Source: Symbiodinium natans (lineage: Eukaryota > Sar > Dinophyceae > Suessiales > Symbiodiniaceae). From it: 64,000 nucleotides of DNA. Positions 1 to 9,292 of this stretch are shown here, in pieces. Location: contig CAJNDS010001280.1 in the NCBI GenBank assembly GCA_905221605.1, positions 376,001 to 440,000 of the forward strand, given 5' to 3'. The notes beneath the pieces are model-generated. The model saw only the letters and a list, made by a program, of their open reading frames with translations. It had not been told where the DNA came from and made no database searches. A program made the position numbers and the translations under genes. Every line of letters begins with the position of its first letter. Position 1 is the first letter of the stretch.

Positions 1-122
1 TCGTTTAGAACATCGAAAAATACCCACCCACCCGAGTTCCCACCGCAGTAAGAAATACAAAGTCTCTTCTTATTATTAGATGGCCCAACAACAAAACTAA
101 TGACCACCACTTCGCAAACGAG

Positions 123-375
123 AAAGCGGAAATCCTAAACCAAAGGGTTTAGGGTCTCAAGGGTTTAGGGTCTCAACGGTTTAGGGTTTCAAGGGTTTAG
201 GGTCTCAGGTTAAGGGTCTGAAGGGTTTAGGGGCCAAGGGTTCAGGGTCTCAAGGGTTTAGGGCATCGCGGTCCTCAAGGCCGGGCCTATGCCCACGAAT
301 CCTTGCCCCAAAGTTGGCCTTACATTTGCGGTTGAGGGTTTAGGGTTTAGGGTTTAGGGTTTGGGGTTTAGGGCC
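123..375. repeat. Degenerate TTTAGGG block
   Basis: G-strand heptamers with many variants (GTCTCAAGGG, GGGTCTG) run through here, interrupted by a unique island at 262-333. Bases 1-122 are unique and show no frame or motif I can support. Confidence 0.8.
262..333 (+). CDS. Possible exon, unknown protein
   Basis: The island between two G-strand blocks is open in one frame (reads IAVLKAGPMPTNPCPKVG). No strong splice signal is seen, so this is weak. Confidence 0.3.
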
Positions 376-388
376 CCAAACTTTGCAG

Positions 389-445
389 GTTCACGCGCCC
401 TCCCACCCAACTGTCAGGTGGAGCTCCGTGCTTTGCACGAGGGAG
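389..445 (+). CDS. Predicted internal exon, unknown protein
   Basis: Acceptor CTTTGCAG and a strong donor GAG|GTAGGA bracket 57 bp open in two frames (VHAPSHPTVRWSSVLC or CQVELRALHEG). The reading frame cannot be fixed without its neighbours. Confidence 0.5.
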
Positions 446-901
446 GTAGGACCTGGGGGCGAGATCCTGAGCGTCGCGCCCGGGCTGCTATTTCATTCGT
501 TGCTACAAGGCTTCAGGCTTGAACTCCAACCTTAAAGCCAAGCCCCAAGCCCTGAACCCTCAAACCTTGAGAATCAAGTGCCGCATGAATGTCTCTTATG
601 TTAACGGGGATGAGGGTCTAGGGTTTAAGGTTTCCCTAGATTTCATTCCTTCACTTGCTGGGGCTGGAGGGTTTAGGATGTGGGGTTGACGGATCGGGTT
701 TTAGTATAGGGGGCTGGGGTTTAGGGAGCCTTTTTGAGGGGAAGGGCAGGGGGAGGAGTTCTTTCTGTTTGAAGTTTCGCGGCCTTCGAGTTGCTGTAGC
801 AGGAGCCTAAAATAATTCATGTTTTTCCTACCCTAACATGCGTTCCAATGAGCCAAACCCCTCCATTAGGTTCGCGCTTTGGCTTCGTGGTGTTGCGTTA
901 G
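446..901. other. Intron-like stretch, little structure
   Basis: Mixed sequence with scattered single heptamer-like motifs (GGTTTAGG) but no long array. I see no further supported exon. Confidence 0.4.
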
Positions 902-978
902 AAACCCTAAACCCTAAACCCTAAACCCTAAACCCTAAACCCTAAACCCTAAACCCTAATAAACCCTAAACCCTAAAC
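902..978. repeat. (CCCTAAA)n array
   Basis: About ten nearly perfect CCCTAAA units, with one slip to TAATAAA. A short G-strand block follows at 1048-1066. Confidence 0.95.
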
Positions 979-1106
979 CAGCCTGTCGACAGCCTTCTCC
1001 TAAACTTGCCCCCGACCTAAGCACATTCCACAACAGGTAGTACCAGAATAGGGTTTAGGGTTTAGCCCCCCCATGATTTAAGTTATACCGACATCTTTGC
1101 ACTCAG

Positions 1107-1158
1107 ATCCCACAGCCTGCGCTTTAGGCTTCAAAACGGAACTACAACGCACCGAGTG
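1107..1158 (+). CDS. Predicted internal exon, unknown protein
   Basis: Acceptor TTTGCACTCAG and donor GAGTG|GTGAGC enclose 52 bp read as PTACALGFKTELQRTE. Both splice sites are near consensus. The minus-strand frame across 1078-1338 lacks such sites and is taken as a shadow. Confidence 0.65.
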
Positions 1159-1434
1159 GTGAGCCGCCCCAACAGAAACCAAACACAACCCCGAACCCCC
1201 AAACCTTTTCACCTTAGATACACCCTTCAACCCAAACTCACCCCTATCAACCTTCAACTTTACACCCTCAAACCTTACTCCCTCCACCCGGAACCCCAAC
1301 CTCACAATACTGGCTTGTAAACAGCGACGAAATCCCACACCTGTGAACTCTAAATCCCTTACACCCTGTTAAACCCCAAAACCCAAACCCCAACCCTGAA
1401 CCCTGATCCCTAAGCCCTGAACTTCGCGCCTTTG

Positions 1435-1515
1435 ATGCTTGCACCTCACCAGGAAGTGCTCCGGTGGGCGTGGGCACGGTTGAAGGAGAGCCCTTGGAAA
1501 CTTCTCATCTTGGGG
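1435..1515 (+). CDS. Possible exon, unknown protein
   Basis: An open frame reads LAPHQEVLRWAWARLKES, helix-like in composition. It lies between C-strand repeats (before 1425) and a G-strand block from about 1529, the usual exon arrangement here. The start is uncertain. Confidence 0.45.
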
Positions 1516-1528
1516 TTCGAGGTTTTTT

Positions 1529-1665
1529 AGGGTTCAGGGTTTAGGGTTTAGGGTTTAGGGTTTAGGGTTTAGGGTTTTAGGGTTCAGGGTTCAGGGTTTA
1601 ATGGGTTTGGGGGCTAAGGTTCGGGTTTAAGGTTCGGGTTTAGGGTTTTGGGGCTTCGAGAGGGA
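1529..1665. repeat. TTTAGGG block
   Basis: G-strand heptamers, perfect at 1540-1575, then degenerate. Confidence 0.9.
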
Positions 1666-1839
1666 GGTAGGGGTACTGGGCAACTTCAGGGGAAAGGGTG
1701 ATGCGGTGAAGGGCTCAGGCAAAACCCGAAATCCCGAGATCTTAAACTTAACCCTAAACACCCTAAACACCCCAAGCGCCCGAAACACCCTAAACACCCT
1801 AAACACCCCTAACACCCTAAATATATAAAAAAAACCCAC

Positions 1840-2101
1840 GAGTCAGACGATGACTGGGGATCCTGGAAAGTGCACGCGAGTGATCTGGTTTCTGAATCTG
1901 TCACACTTCTCGCGATAGCCTCAGCTTCGTCTTCTTTGCCCCCTGCTGCTGCAGCCGCCACCGCTGCCAGAGCAACCCAGACCGCCAAGCTGCCCGCGAA
2001 TAAGGGGGAAGAAGTTTCCGCGCACTGTTTGCGAGATTTCCCGCCTGTATATTCCACACAGGACAAAAGGCGGGCTGGTCAAAAGAAGCTTGCAGGACTG
2101 G
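1840..2101 (+). CDS. Predicted exon, Ser/Ala-rich unknown protein
   Basis: One of the longer islands. The + frame is open for about 87 codons, beginning ESDDDWGSWKVHASDL, then Ala/Ser-rich, then a basic stretch (STQDKRRAGQKKLAG). A donor ACTGG|GTCTAAG closes it. The acidic-aromatic start is typical coding composition. A minus frame is also open (1809-2066) but has no splice context. No family recognised. Confidence 0.5.
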
Positions 2102-2229
2102 GTCTAAGCCCTAAACCCTTAGAACCTTAAAACCCTTCAACAACCCTGAAAAACCCTTATACAAGCTTCTAAAAGCCTGAAATTCCCTTAGCCCTAAACC
2201 CTTGAACCCTGAAAAAAAGTAAGTGTTTA

Positions 2230-2590
2230 GGCCGCGGCCTTTAAGGCTTAGGGTTTAGGGTTTAAGGGTTTGCAGGTTTAAGGGCCTAAGAGTTTGAGGG
2301 TCTAAGGGTTTAAGGGTTCGAGGGTTTGGGGTTTAGGGTTTAGGGCTTTCAAGGTGTAAGGTTTACGGCTTAGGGTTTAAGGGTTTTCAGGTTTTAAGGC
2401 TTAGGGGTTTAAGGTTGAAGGCTTTAAGGGGTTTAGGGTTTAGGGTTTAGAGTTCGGGGGTTGGGTCTAGACTCCCCAGACCCTAAACCCTAAACCCTAA
2501 ACCCTAAGCCCTAAACCCTAAACCCTAAACCCTAAACCCTAAACCCGAAACGCTAAACCTTAAACTCTGAACCCTAAGCCCTAAGCCCTA
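2230..2590. repeat. Back-to-back TTTAGGG and CCCTAAA blocks
   Basis: Degenerate G-strand units to about 2465 are followed by a cleaner C-strand run to 2590, an inverted arrangement within one interval. Confidence 0.9.
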
Positions 2591-2602
2591 AACCGTGGCC
2601 AG

Positions 2603-2640
2603 GAGCTGCATAGCCAGCCGGCGGCCTTCAGCCACGCCAG
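2603..2640 (+). CDS. Possible micro-exon, unknown protein
   Basis: Acceptor TGGCCAG and donor GCCAG|GTGGGC enclose 38 bp reading ELHSQPAAFSHAR. C-strand repeats lie before and G-strand repeats after. Confidence 0.45.
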
Positions 2641-2663
2641 GTGGGCTCAAGAGGGGCTTTTGG

Positions 2664-2772
2664 TTTAGGGTTTGGGGTTTGAGTTTAGGGTTTGGGGTTT
2701 AGGGTTTTGGGGTTTAGGGTTTGGGGTTTAGGGTTTGGGGTTTGGGGTTGAGGGTTTGGGGTTTGGGGTTAT
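2664..2772. repeat. TTTGGGG/TTTAGGG mixed block
   Basis: Alternating TTTAGGG and TTTGGGG units, a local variant mixture. Confidence 0.9.
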
Positions 2773-2941
2773 AAGTACCCGAAATAAGTGTATAATCAGA
2801 GGTTTCCTGCTTAGAACCCTGCTTATAATTACCCATGAGCCTCCAAATAGGTTTGAGGCCCTAAGCCTTAAACCCTAAATCCTGAACCCTAAACCCTACA
2901 TCCTAAACCCTGAACCTAAACCCTAAACCCCAAACCTTTAC

Positions 2942-3042
2942 GGGCTTCGTGGTTTCCTCGTGGCCTTGTGCACGGCAGGCGTTGACTTCTGGAGGTGGGT
3001 GCAAGGGACTCGATGCGATCAAGGGGCTTTTGACTAAGAACT
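2942..3042 (+). CDS. Possible exon, unknown protein
   Basis: One frame is open over the island (ends KGLDAIKGLLTKN). Internal AG|GC and AG|GT sites leave the real limits unclear. Confidence 0.45.
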
Positions 3043-3119
3043 CTTGCCCTTAAAACGCCCTAAACCCTAAATTTACCCTGAACCCTAAACCCAAAACCCT
3101 AAACCCCTCAAACCCACAG

Positions 3120-3189
3120 GCCTCAGCTGGACCTTGTCCTCTCCATCAATGCGGCCGACGAGGACCGGAAACCCCAACAACGGCTTGAA
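3120..3189 (+). CDS. Predicted exon, unknown protein
   Basis: Acceptor CCCACAG; the frame reads PQLDLVLSINAADEDRKP and closes at TAG just after. Charged, helix-like coding composition. A GA donor at GACGAG|GACC would end it earlier. Confidence 0.6.
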
Positions 3190-3322
3190 TAGCGCTTACA
3201 TACCCTAGACCCCAGCCCTAAACCCTAAACCCTAAACCCTAAACCCTAAACCCTAAACCCTAAACCCTAAACCCTGAACCCTAAACCTTAAACCCTAAGC
3301 CTTAGAGCCATAGTAAGCCCTT

Positions 3323-3366
3323 CACCCCGAGGCTTGAAAATTTACCGTGGACTTGATCCCATAGCG
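3323..3366 (+). pseudogene. Degenerate copy of the 4.38-kb acceptor and exon start
   Basis: This segment matches 4378-4412 (shared CTTGAAAATTT and GGACTTGATCCC) but the TTTGCAGAG acceptor has become TTTACCGT. It looks like a duplicated and decayed exon boundary. Confidence 0.6.
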
Positions 3367-3382
3367 AAGCCTTAGGCCCTAA

Positions 3383-3812
3383 ACTGAGTGAGCCCGGGGC
3401 CGTCGAGAGCCGGCAGGCGAGGTAGCTCCGGAGGAGGCCGCTGCTTGCAAGGCTTGCCTCTGTCTTGGTCCGGTTTGAAGTCCTTGCCTGGGAGGCCCGC
3501 GCCAGGCCCCTGCCTGGCAGGCCCCTGCCTGCTTGCCTGGGGGTGGGAGGCCCCTGCCTGTCTGACAGTACCCCTGCAGCAAGGGCGCGCGGCAGCAACC
3601 CCGTCCCGAACCAAGATGCAGCATCGCCAGCCCCATTCCCAAGCTTTTTTCGACTCCCAAACAAGCAGCATCACTAAGGGCGAAAGCGGCAGCAACCCCA
3701 CATCCCAAACATCTGACTTCAGGCACTTCCAAGAAAGTGATCCAGATCCCCAACCAAGATGCAGCGTCGCCAAGGCAGCCAGCCCCAATCCCAAACCTCT
3801 CACTTTTTAGCC
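3383..3812 (+). other. GC-rich island with internal duplications, possible exons
   Basis: CCTGCCTG-rich sequence is followed by two copies of a segment containing AACCAAGATGCAGC (near 3612 and 3752). Both strands are open for long distances because of base composition, so a coding call is unsafe. Confidence 0.35.
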
Positions 3813-4022
3813 CTCCCAGAAGCCCTCGAGTGATGGACATCATCCCTTGCAACGCCACGGGGCTGCGAACTTCAGGGTAAATATCTACATCGGGGCCGTG
3901 TTTGTAGTCTTTCGAGACCCAACCATGAAAGAAAAATAACAAAAGCACGATCAGAGTTCAGAACCCTAAACCCGTAGAGGTTAAGGTGAGGGTGGAGCGC
4001 CAGAGGGGGTGGGCTTATGCAG

Positions 4023-4073
4023 GTCGGGGCGCGCGCCTGGGTGCTTTCAGCACCACAGCGCCCATTCATTGAG
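4023..4073 (+). CDS. Predicted exon, unknown protein
   Basis: Acceptor TTATGCAG|GTCGG leads into VGARAWVLSAPQRPFIE. The 3' end runs into C-strand repeats and no clear donor is seen. Confidence 0.5.
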
Positions 4074-4076
4074 ACA

Positions 4077-4375
4077 CCCTAAACCCTAAACCCTAAATGC
4101 TAAACCCTAAGCCCTAAGCCCTAAGCCCTAAGCCCTAAGCCCTAAACCCTAAACCCTAAACCCTAACCCTAAACCCTAAACCCTAAACCCTAAACCCTAA
4201 ACCCTAAAAACCCTAAACCCTAAACCCTAAACCCTAAACCCTAAACCCTAAACCCTAAACCCTAAACCCTAAACCCTAAACCCTAAACCCTAAACCCTAA
4301 ACCCTAAACCCTAAACCCTAAACCCTAAAAACCCTAAACCCTAAACCCTAAACCCTAAACCCTAAACCCTAAACC
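4077..4375. repeat. Long (CCCTAAA)n array
   Basis: About 40 units, near-perfect, with a CCCTAAG sub-block (4108-4143) and occasional extra bases (CCCTAAAAA). Confidence 0.97.
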
Positions 4376-4401
4376 TCCCCGAGCCTTGAAAATTTGCAGA
4401 G

Positions 4402-4480
4402 GACTTGATCCCGTTTCGAATCCTGCTAGCCGCCGACGCGGACAAGTTGGAGCACATTTGCTTGGCCGTTCCTTGGCTTG
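4402..4480 (+). CDS. Predicted internal exon, unknown protein
   Basis: Acceptor TTTGCAGAG and donor CTTG|GTCTAG enclose an open frame reading DLIPFRILLAADADKLEH. C-strand repeats precede and G-strand repeats follow. A decayed copy of its 5' edge lies 1.05 kb upstream. Confidence 0.65.
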
Positions 4481-4483
4481 GTC

Positions 4484-4715
4484 TAGGGTTTCAGGGTTTT
4501 AGTGTTATTGGGTTTAGGGTTTAGGGTTTAGGGCTAGGGTTTAGGGTTTTGGGGTGTTAGGGTTTTTGGGCTTAGGGTTTAGGGTTTAGGGTCAAGAGTT
4601 TTAGGGCTTAGGGTTTAAGGGTTGTAGATTTGATGGGTTTAGGGTTTTTAGGGTTTTGGGGGTTTTTGGGTTTTGGGTTGGGGGTTCAGGGTTTAGGCTC
4701 AGGGTGAGGGGGTGT
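4484..4715. repeat. Degenerate TTTAGGG block
   Basis: G-strand units with many insertions (GGGTTTTTGGG). The next 150 bp are unique with no good + exon. Confidence 0.85.
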
Positions 4716-5020
4716 GTTTGTGGCTGGAAGCAGGTTCGCTGCATGAGTCTCAAGAAACGCAAACGATAAAGATGGGGCCAAAAGTGCCTCGCAAGCCCCA
4801 GGAGAGTGACGGACTCAACTGACTTAAGCCTCTGTGCTTGCCAACGCAGACATCCTAAATTTAATTCGTGCGCCCTAAGCCCCAAGCCCGAAGCTCGAAG
4901 TCGGAAGCTCTAAGCCTTAAGCCCTAAGCCCCAAGCCCTAATCCTACACCGCCCCCTAAACCCCAAACCCGACACCCTAGCCCTAAACCCTAAACCTTAC
5001 ACCCTAAGCCCTAAGCCTAG

Positions 5021-5113
5021 GTGGACATGGTTCTCTTCTTCGGTCGCCTGCACTTCCTCCGGCAACGCATGTGGGATGCCTGCCCGTCAGAGACGGCCGC
5101 GTGGGCTCGAAAG
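5021..5113 (+). CDS. Predicted internal exon, 31 codons
   Basis: Exactly 93 bp between CCTAG|GTGG and the strong donor CGAAAG|GTTGGA, phase 0 at both ends. It reads VDMVLFFGRLHFLRQRMW and continues through CPSETAAWARK. One of the cleanest exons in the window; family not recognised. Confidence 0.75.
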
Positions 5114-5292
5114 GTTGGAAGGGGCTAACACGTTTGACGGCTGAGGGGAGTACCCGAAACCCTAAACCCTAAACCCCAAATCTTAAACCCTAAACCCTCA
5201 ACCCGAGCCCTAAATCTTAAAACTTAAAACCCTAACCCGAAAAAACCTAAAGCCTGAAGCCTTAAGCCCGAAAATCCCTAAAACCCAAGCCT

Positions 5293-5417
5293 GCCTCTTT
5301 CGAGGTCCAACTGGGCCTGCTGCTCTTGGTCGCCCGGATTGCTTCGGCCGAAGGGTTTTTCAGGGTCTCTTCTTCCGAGGGGATGTGGCCGAAAAACGCA
5401 AGCAGAAGCCCGCAGCC
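5293..5417 (+). CDS. Possible exon, unknown protein
   Basis: Open for about 40 codons (starts ASFEVQLGLLLLVARIA, a hydrophobic stretch). The end is not defined by a clear donor. Confidence 0.5.
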
Positions 5418-5496
5418 CTGAAGCCCTTAAACCCTGACAACCTGAAGCCCCCAAACCCTAAACCCTAAGCCCTAAACCCTAAACCCTAAACCCAAG

Positions 5497-5567
5497 GAGC
5501 AGGGCCACTGGGTCCTCCAGGGTTTGGGCCTGCGACTCGTGGGCCAACTACTCGATTCCTGGCTTTG
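5497..5567 (+). CDS. Predicted exon, unknown protein
   Basis: After CCAAG the frame reads EQGHWVLQGLGLRLVGQL and stops at a G14 tract (5571-5584). Confidence 0.6.
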
Positions 5568-5570
5568 TTG

Positions 5571-5584
5571 GGGGGGGGGGGGGG
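5571..5584 (+). repeat. Poly-G tract
   Basis: Fourteen consecutive G at the exon edge, a likely length-variable and error-prone site. Confidence 0.9.
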
Positions 5585-5661
5585 GCTTGTCAGGGTTTAG
5601 GGTTTAGGATGTGCAGGGTTTGGGGGCTTGTGGGCTTCTTGGGGCTTTTTGGGTGCCCGCC

Positions 5662-5697
5662 GAGGACCTTGCGTATTTAGACTCCGGCCTGTGTGAG
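5662..5697 (+). CDS. Predicted micro-exon, 12 codons
   Basis: EDLAYLDSGLCE ends at GTGTGAG|GTGTCGG, a good donor. The frame stays open to 5738 if that donor is not used. Confidence 0.5.
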
Positions 5698-5762
5698 GTG
5701 TCGGCCTTTTCAGCCCGAATCCTCAACCCTGAGCTCCCCTAAACCATCCCTTTTTGCTTCAG

Positions 5763-5843
5763 AATGATGTGCTGGAAGTTTTATAATTTCATCACTTTGT
5801 GGAGTTGGAAAGTCGTTTCGCGACTCCATCGAGCCTCAGTTAG
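5763..5843 (+). CDS. Predicted internal exon, unknown protein
   Basis: A pyrimidine-rich acceptor CTTTTTGCTTCAG and donor GTTAG|GTCAAC enclose 81 bp read as MMCWKFYNFITLWSWKVV. Both splice sites are convincing. Confidence 0.7.
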
Positions 5844-5983
5844 GTCAACCACCTGGCTTTGTGGGTTTTTGGGGTTTAGGGTCTGGGGCTTGGTGTATGG
5901 GATTTTCGTCTGGGTTTCTGTCCGGGCATTGATCAGTTTTTGACCGTGTTTTGGCCAGTCGTTTTCTGCATCTTTTTGCTGAA

Positions 5984-6085
5984 CCTTAAACCCTAAAGCC
6001 TAAACCCTAAATCCTAAACCCTAAACCCCAAACCCTAAACCCTAAACCCTAAACCCAAAACCAAAAACCCAAAACCCAAAACCCT
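5984..6085. repeat. CCCTAAA array
   Basis: C-strand units grading into CCCAAAA variants. Confidence 0.9.
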
Positions 6086-6113
6086 AACCTCAAACCTCTC
6101 TGTTTATTCGCAG

Positions 6114-6259
6114 AGGCTGGTTTAAGTTTTCGGGCGCAGAGATGTGGGGTTTCCGAAAACAGGGTGTGCCCCTTTTGGTGGCTCCTAAATCAGGATTCTA
6201 GTATTTGGGGTATATCAGGGGTACCACCATTTTTGGGAAATGGCCATGTAGTGTTGAGG
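6114..6259 (+). CDS. Predicted exon, unknown protein
   Basis: The acceptor CTCTCTGTTTATTCGCAG is near ideal. The frame is open for about 48 codons, reading GLSFRAQRCGVSENRVCP, then WWLLNQDSSIWG. Donor TTGAGG|GTCTTG. Unrecognised. Confidence 0.7.
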
Positions 6260-6284
6260 GTCTTGCGTTGTAGGGTTTAGGGTT

Positions 6285-6537
6285 TAACGGCCCAAGCCCC
6301 AAACCCAAAACCAAAAAGCTCTAAACCCTAAAACCCAAAGCCCCAAGCCCTAAAAAGGCCGCCTTAAGCCCCAGCCCCCAAATCCCTAAACGCCCAAACC
6401 CCAAAACCCCAAAACCCCAAGCCCCTAAACACCAAACCTCAAACCCTAAACCCTAAACCCCCATACCCTAAACCCTGAACCCAAAACCCCCATACCCTAA
6501 ACCCTAAACCCCAAACCCTAAACCCTAAACCCTATCG
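6285..6537. repeat. Mixed C-strand variants
   Basis: CCCTAAA, CCCCAAA, CCCCAAAA and CCCATA variants intermingled. Confidence 0.9.
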
Positions 6538-6549
6538 TTGCCCACCCAG

Positions 6550-6595
6550 GACGCTGACAGCCCCCGTTTTCAGGCGTGGGGGCCAAGCCGACAAA
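6550..6595 (+). CDS. Possible micro-exon
   Basis: CACCCAG acceptor; reads DADSPRFQAWGPSRQ. An internal TTTTCAG|GC could be a GC donor. Confidence 0.4.
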
Positions 6596-6605
6596 GTTTA
6601 GGGTT

Positions 6606-6705
6606 TAGGGTTCCTCAACCCTCAACCCTCGACCCTCAACCCTCAACCCTCAACCCTCAACACTCAACCCTCCACCCTCCACCCTCAACCCTCAACCCTC
6701 AACTG
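6606..6705. repeat. (CCCTCAA)n variant array
   Basis: About a dozen units in which the telomeric heptamer has become CCCTCAA or CCCTCCA, a locally homogenised variant. Confidence 0.9.
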
Positions 6706-6728
6706 TTCCTGGAGGGTTGCTTTTGCAG

Positions 6729-6804
6729 GGGGCGCGCTGTCGAAGATTGTTGGGTTTACAAGCCCAGCCAGAGGTGCTTTCGAGACCTTGGAGACGCGTG
6801 ATAG
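6729..6804 (+). CDS. Predicted exon, unknown protein
   Basis: Acceptor GCTTTTGCAG and donor GATAG|GTTCCT. Two frames are open (GRAVEDCWVYKPSQRCF or ARCRRLLGLQAQPEVL). Confidence 0.6.
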
Positions 6805-6825
6805 GTTCCTGGGCTTAGGATTTCA

Positions 6826-6957
6826 TGGCACTTGTAGCCCAACTGTAAGTGTACTTTATAACTCTCCGATAAGACCCTGAAGTACCCTAATGTGGCTGTA
6901 ATTGGTTTATAAGTACACTTCGAGTTGGGTTAAGAAGTACTATGAACCTTCAAGTAT
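6826..6957. mobile_element. Family A inverted-repeat element
   Basis: The right end GTACTATGAACCTTCAAGTA and the internal TTATAAGTAC / GTACTTTATAA blocks match other copies of a TACTTGGAGGTTCATGGTAC element. It is MITE-like, with no coding capacity. Confidence 0.6.
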
Positions 6958-6984
6958 GCCAGTACCAAGCTTTACGTTGATCCG

Positions 6985-7063
6985 CGGATGTTTTGTGGCT
7001 CTCGGCGAGATGACCACGAATGCTTGTGGCAACACGTCCGTGAAGCAGGCTTCCAGGAAACAG
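6985..7063 (+). CDS. Predicted exon, unknown protein
   Basis: The frame reads GCFVALGEMTTNACGNTS. GAAGCAG|GCTTCC would be a GC donor. It directly follows a family A element. Confidence 0.5.
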
Positions 7064-7404
7064 GACCCTGGACTCCAAACCCTAAACCCTGACCCTAAAT
7101 CGGTTTCGGGCTTAGGGTTTAGGGCTGTTTTGTAATCATCCGAGCGCAACGCCCAGAAACTTAAACCCTCACTTGAAGGTGCAAAGGGCTTACTAACTAG
7201 TGCAATGGGGCCCTCAGCCAAGTTGTGATTCGCGGAACCTTGTATAAAGCCAGTTCAGGGAACTACAAGCAAGTAGGATTATGGCCACTGCAACCCGTGA
7301 GTAACGCCAAGCCCTATACCCTATAGCCCGTTAGGAAGTCCCACAGACCTTCAAGCAGTCCTCAACCCTCAACCATCACCGACTGCCCGAGAGGTTTGCT
7401 TCAG

Positions 7405-7446
7405 AGATGCTGCCCTCCAGCTGCACCTGGGCCAGGAGAACATGAG
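7405..7446 (+). CDS. Predicted internal exon, 42 bp
   Basis: Acceptor TTTGCTTCAG and donor ATGAG|GTTTAT enclose DAALQLHLGQENM. Good splice sites, helix-like peptide. Confidence 0.65.
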
Positions 7447-7452
7447 GTTTAT

Positions 7453-7565
7453 GGTTTAGGGTTTAGGGTTTGGGGTTTGGGGTTTAGGGTTTGGGGTTTG
7501 GTTTTTAGAGTTTGGGGTTTGGGGTTTAGGGTTTGGGGTTTGGGGTTCAGGGTTTAGGGTTTAGG
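7453..7565. repeat. TTTAGGG/TTTGGGG block
   Basis: Mixed G-strand variants. The following 7566-7800 is unique, open on the minus strand for 76 codons, but without splice context. Confidence 0.9.
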
Positions 7566-7812
7566 GACCTCTCCACTCCCTTCTGCCTCACAACCCCTCG
7601 GGATCAACCAAAAACCCCCAGTGAGCTTAGCACCAGAAGAGATAGCTTGTAAGACCGCGCCCCCTGCCTTCACAGCTTGAAAAGCCCTATCAGAGCGCAC
7701 AGCCCCTGAACATTTCTGTAACCCTTCAGCTTGAACCCCCCCGTCCTCCCCAAAAGGCTCCAGAAAGCCCCTAGACGGCCCCAACAGAGCATGGAAGGCT
7801 TCAAAAACAAAT

Positions 7813-7950
7813 ACCTAAACCCTAAACCCTAAACCCTAAACCCCAAACTCTAAAAACCAAACCCCAAACCCTAAACCCCAAACCCTAAACCCTAAACCCT
7901 GAACCCTAAACCCTGAACCCTAAACTTTTACACCCTAAACCCTGAACCAC
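7813..7950. repeat. CCCTAAA array
   Basis: C-strand units with CCCCAAA variants, ending just before a strong exon. Confidence 0.9.
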
Positions 7951-7964
7951 GAAAGCCTTGGCAG

Positions 7965-8024
7965 GTTCATGTGATCTTTGCACGGGCTAGTTTTGGCCAA
8001 TGCGTCGTGTTTTTCTCTTCAAAG
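7965..8024 (+). CDS. Predicted internal exon, 20 codons
   Basis: TTGGCAG|GTTC and TCAAAG|GTAAAG enclose exactly 60 bp, phase 0, reading VHVIFARASFGQCVVFFSSK. Both sites are canonical. Confidence 0.75.
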
Positions 8025-8042
8025 GTAAAGTTATCTTCGGAG

Positions 8043-8121
8043 ACTCGTTGTGGCTGAAACTCCGACCTTCCCGGTCTTGAAGGGGAAAGTTTGTTTCCTG
8101 TTCCGAATCGTACTTGGATCA
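8043..8121 (+). CDS. Possible exon, unknown protein
   Basis: Open frame VVAETPTFPVLKGKVCFL, ending GGATCAG|GCTGAT, a GC-type donor. It lies only 18 bp after the previous exon, too short for an intron, so the two calls may need merging. Confidence 0.5.
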
Positions 8122-8337
8122 GGCTGATTTCTGTCGTACAATTCGGATACCAAGACAAAGCAAACCCTAATCCCGAACGCAATCAGGTCTGGGTGGTTCG
8201 GGGTGGTTTTAGGGTTTTCCGGCCCGGAAAAAGTTTCGAGAACAGTTTCGAGGAGTTTCCGTTTTGAACTTTAGAATGTTTTCAAGTTACCGGCTTTGAG
8301 GGCTTAGGGTTTTGGGTTTAAGGGCTTTTGCGCGACT

Positions 8338-8412
8338 AAACCCTAAATCCTAAACCCTAAACCCTAAACCCTAAACCATAAACCCTAAACTCTAAACTCT
8401 AAACCCTGAACC
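8338..8412. repeat. CCCTAAA array
   Basis: Short C-strand array immediately upstream of an exon. Confidence 0.9.
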
Positions 8413-8415
8413 AAG

Positions 8416-8487
8416 GTCCCTGACGCCTCCGGCTCTTTCCCTGGCGCGGGCACTGCAGGGACTGGCGCGGCCCCTCCTGGAAGGGGA
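8416..8487 (+). CDS. Predicted internal exon, unknown protein
   Basis: CCAAG|GTCC opens a frame reading SLTPPALSLARALQGLAR and GGGGAG|GCCAGG is a GC donor. Confidence 0.65.
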
Positions 8488-8533
8488 GGCCAGGATTGAC
8501 CTATAATAATAACAAAGAGTGAAACAGATGTGT

Positions 8534-8611
8534 ATATAACACGTGTGAGTATATAAATACATAAATAAATAAATGTATATGAATCTATGTACATTATATA
8601 TATATGTCTAC

Positions 8612-8645
<34 letters not shown>
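8534..8645. repeat. AT-rich microsatellite
   Basis: TAAATAAA and a (TA)n run of about 17 dinucleotides at 8610-8644. Confidence 0.95.
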
Positions 8646-8649
<4 letters not shown>

Positions 8650-8736
8650 GTAGACAGGTACAAGAGCAACAAGAGATACAAATGAGGCAATAGATATACA
8701 GATGTATGTCGTATAGGGAGGGGTCTCTAGAAGGGG

Positions 8737-8865
8737 CTTGGGGTTTAGGGTTTGAGAATTTGGGGTCTGGGGTAGACAAGGGTTTGGGGTTTAGGGTTTG
8801 GGGTTTGGGGTGAGGGTTTGGGGGTTGATGGTTTAGGGTTTGAGAGTCTGGGGTTTAGGGGGTGC
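8737..8865. repeat. TTTGGGG/TTTAGGG block
   Basis: Degenerate G-strand variants. Confidence 0.85.
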
Positions 8866-8930
8866 AGTTGCGGTTTTTGCGGCTGTGGGTTTTAGACTCT
8901 AGCCGCCGGGATCAAGCTCTGGGGTTTCAG

Positions 8931-9016
8931 CGCCCAGGGTTGATGAATTCTGTTCCAATCCCCACCTTCGAGCGTGTGCGCTTTCTAGGGTTCTTTGTAT
9001 GTGTGGGATGTGCTTC
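8931..9016 (+). CDS. Possible exon, unknown protein
   Basis: GGGTTTCAG acceptor; reads RPGLMNSVPIPTFERVRF. No decisive donor. Confidence 0.45.
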
Positions 9017-9038
9017 AAGACCCTGCGCTCCACGTACA

Positions 9039-9235
9039 CCCTAGAACCTAGACCCTAGACCCTAGACCCTAGACCCTAGACCCTAAACCCTAAACCCAAA
9101 ACCCTAAACCCAAAACCCTAAACCCTAAACCCTAAACCCCAAACCCTAAACCCTAAAACCCGAAAACCCTAAACCCTAAACCCTAAACCCTAGGCCCTGA
9201 GCCCTAAGCCCTTAGCCCTAAAGCCGAAGCCCTCA
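9039..9235. repeat. CCCTAGA then CCCTAAA arrays
   Basis: Six CCCTAGA units (9042-9082) are followed by CCCTAAA and CCCAAAA units, showing variant homogenisation in blocks. Confidence 0.95.
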
Positions 9236-9292
9236 GACCGAAGAACCCTGACACCCCCCCAAACACCACCGCCAGATTCGACTTTCGTTGAA

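Noticed and set aside
3379-3948. 189-codon minus-strand frame
   Set aside because: GC-rich duplicated island open on both strands. No homology-like pattern, and all anchored genes run on +.
7554-7784. 76-codon minus-strand frame
   Set aside because: Protein-like composition but no splice sites, and against the direction of every anchored exon. Left unannotated as a gene.
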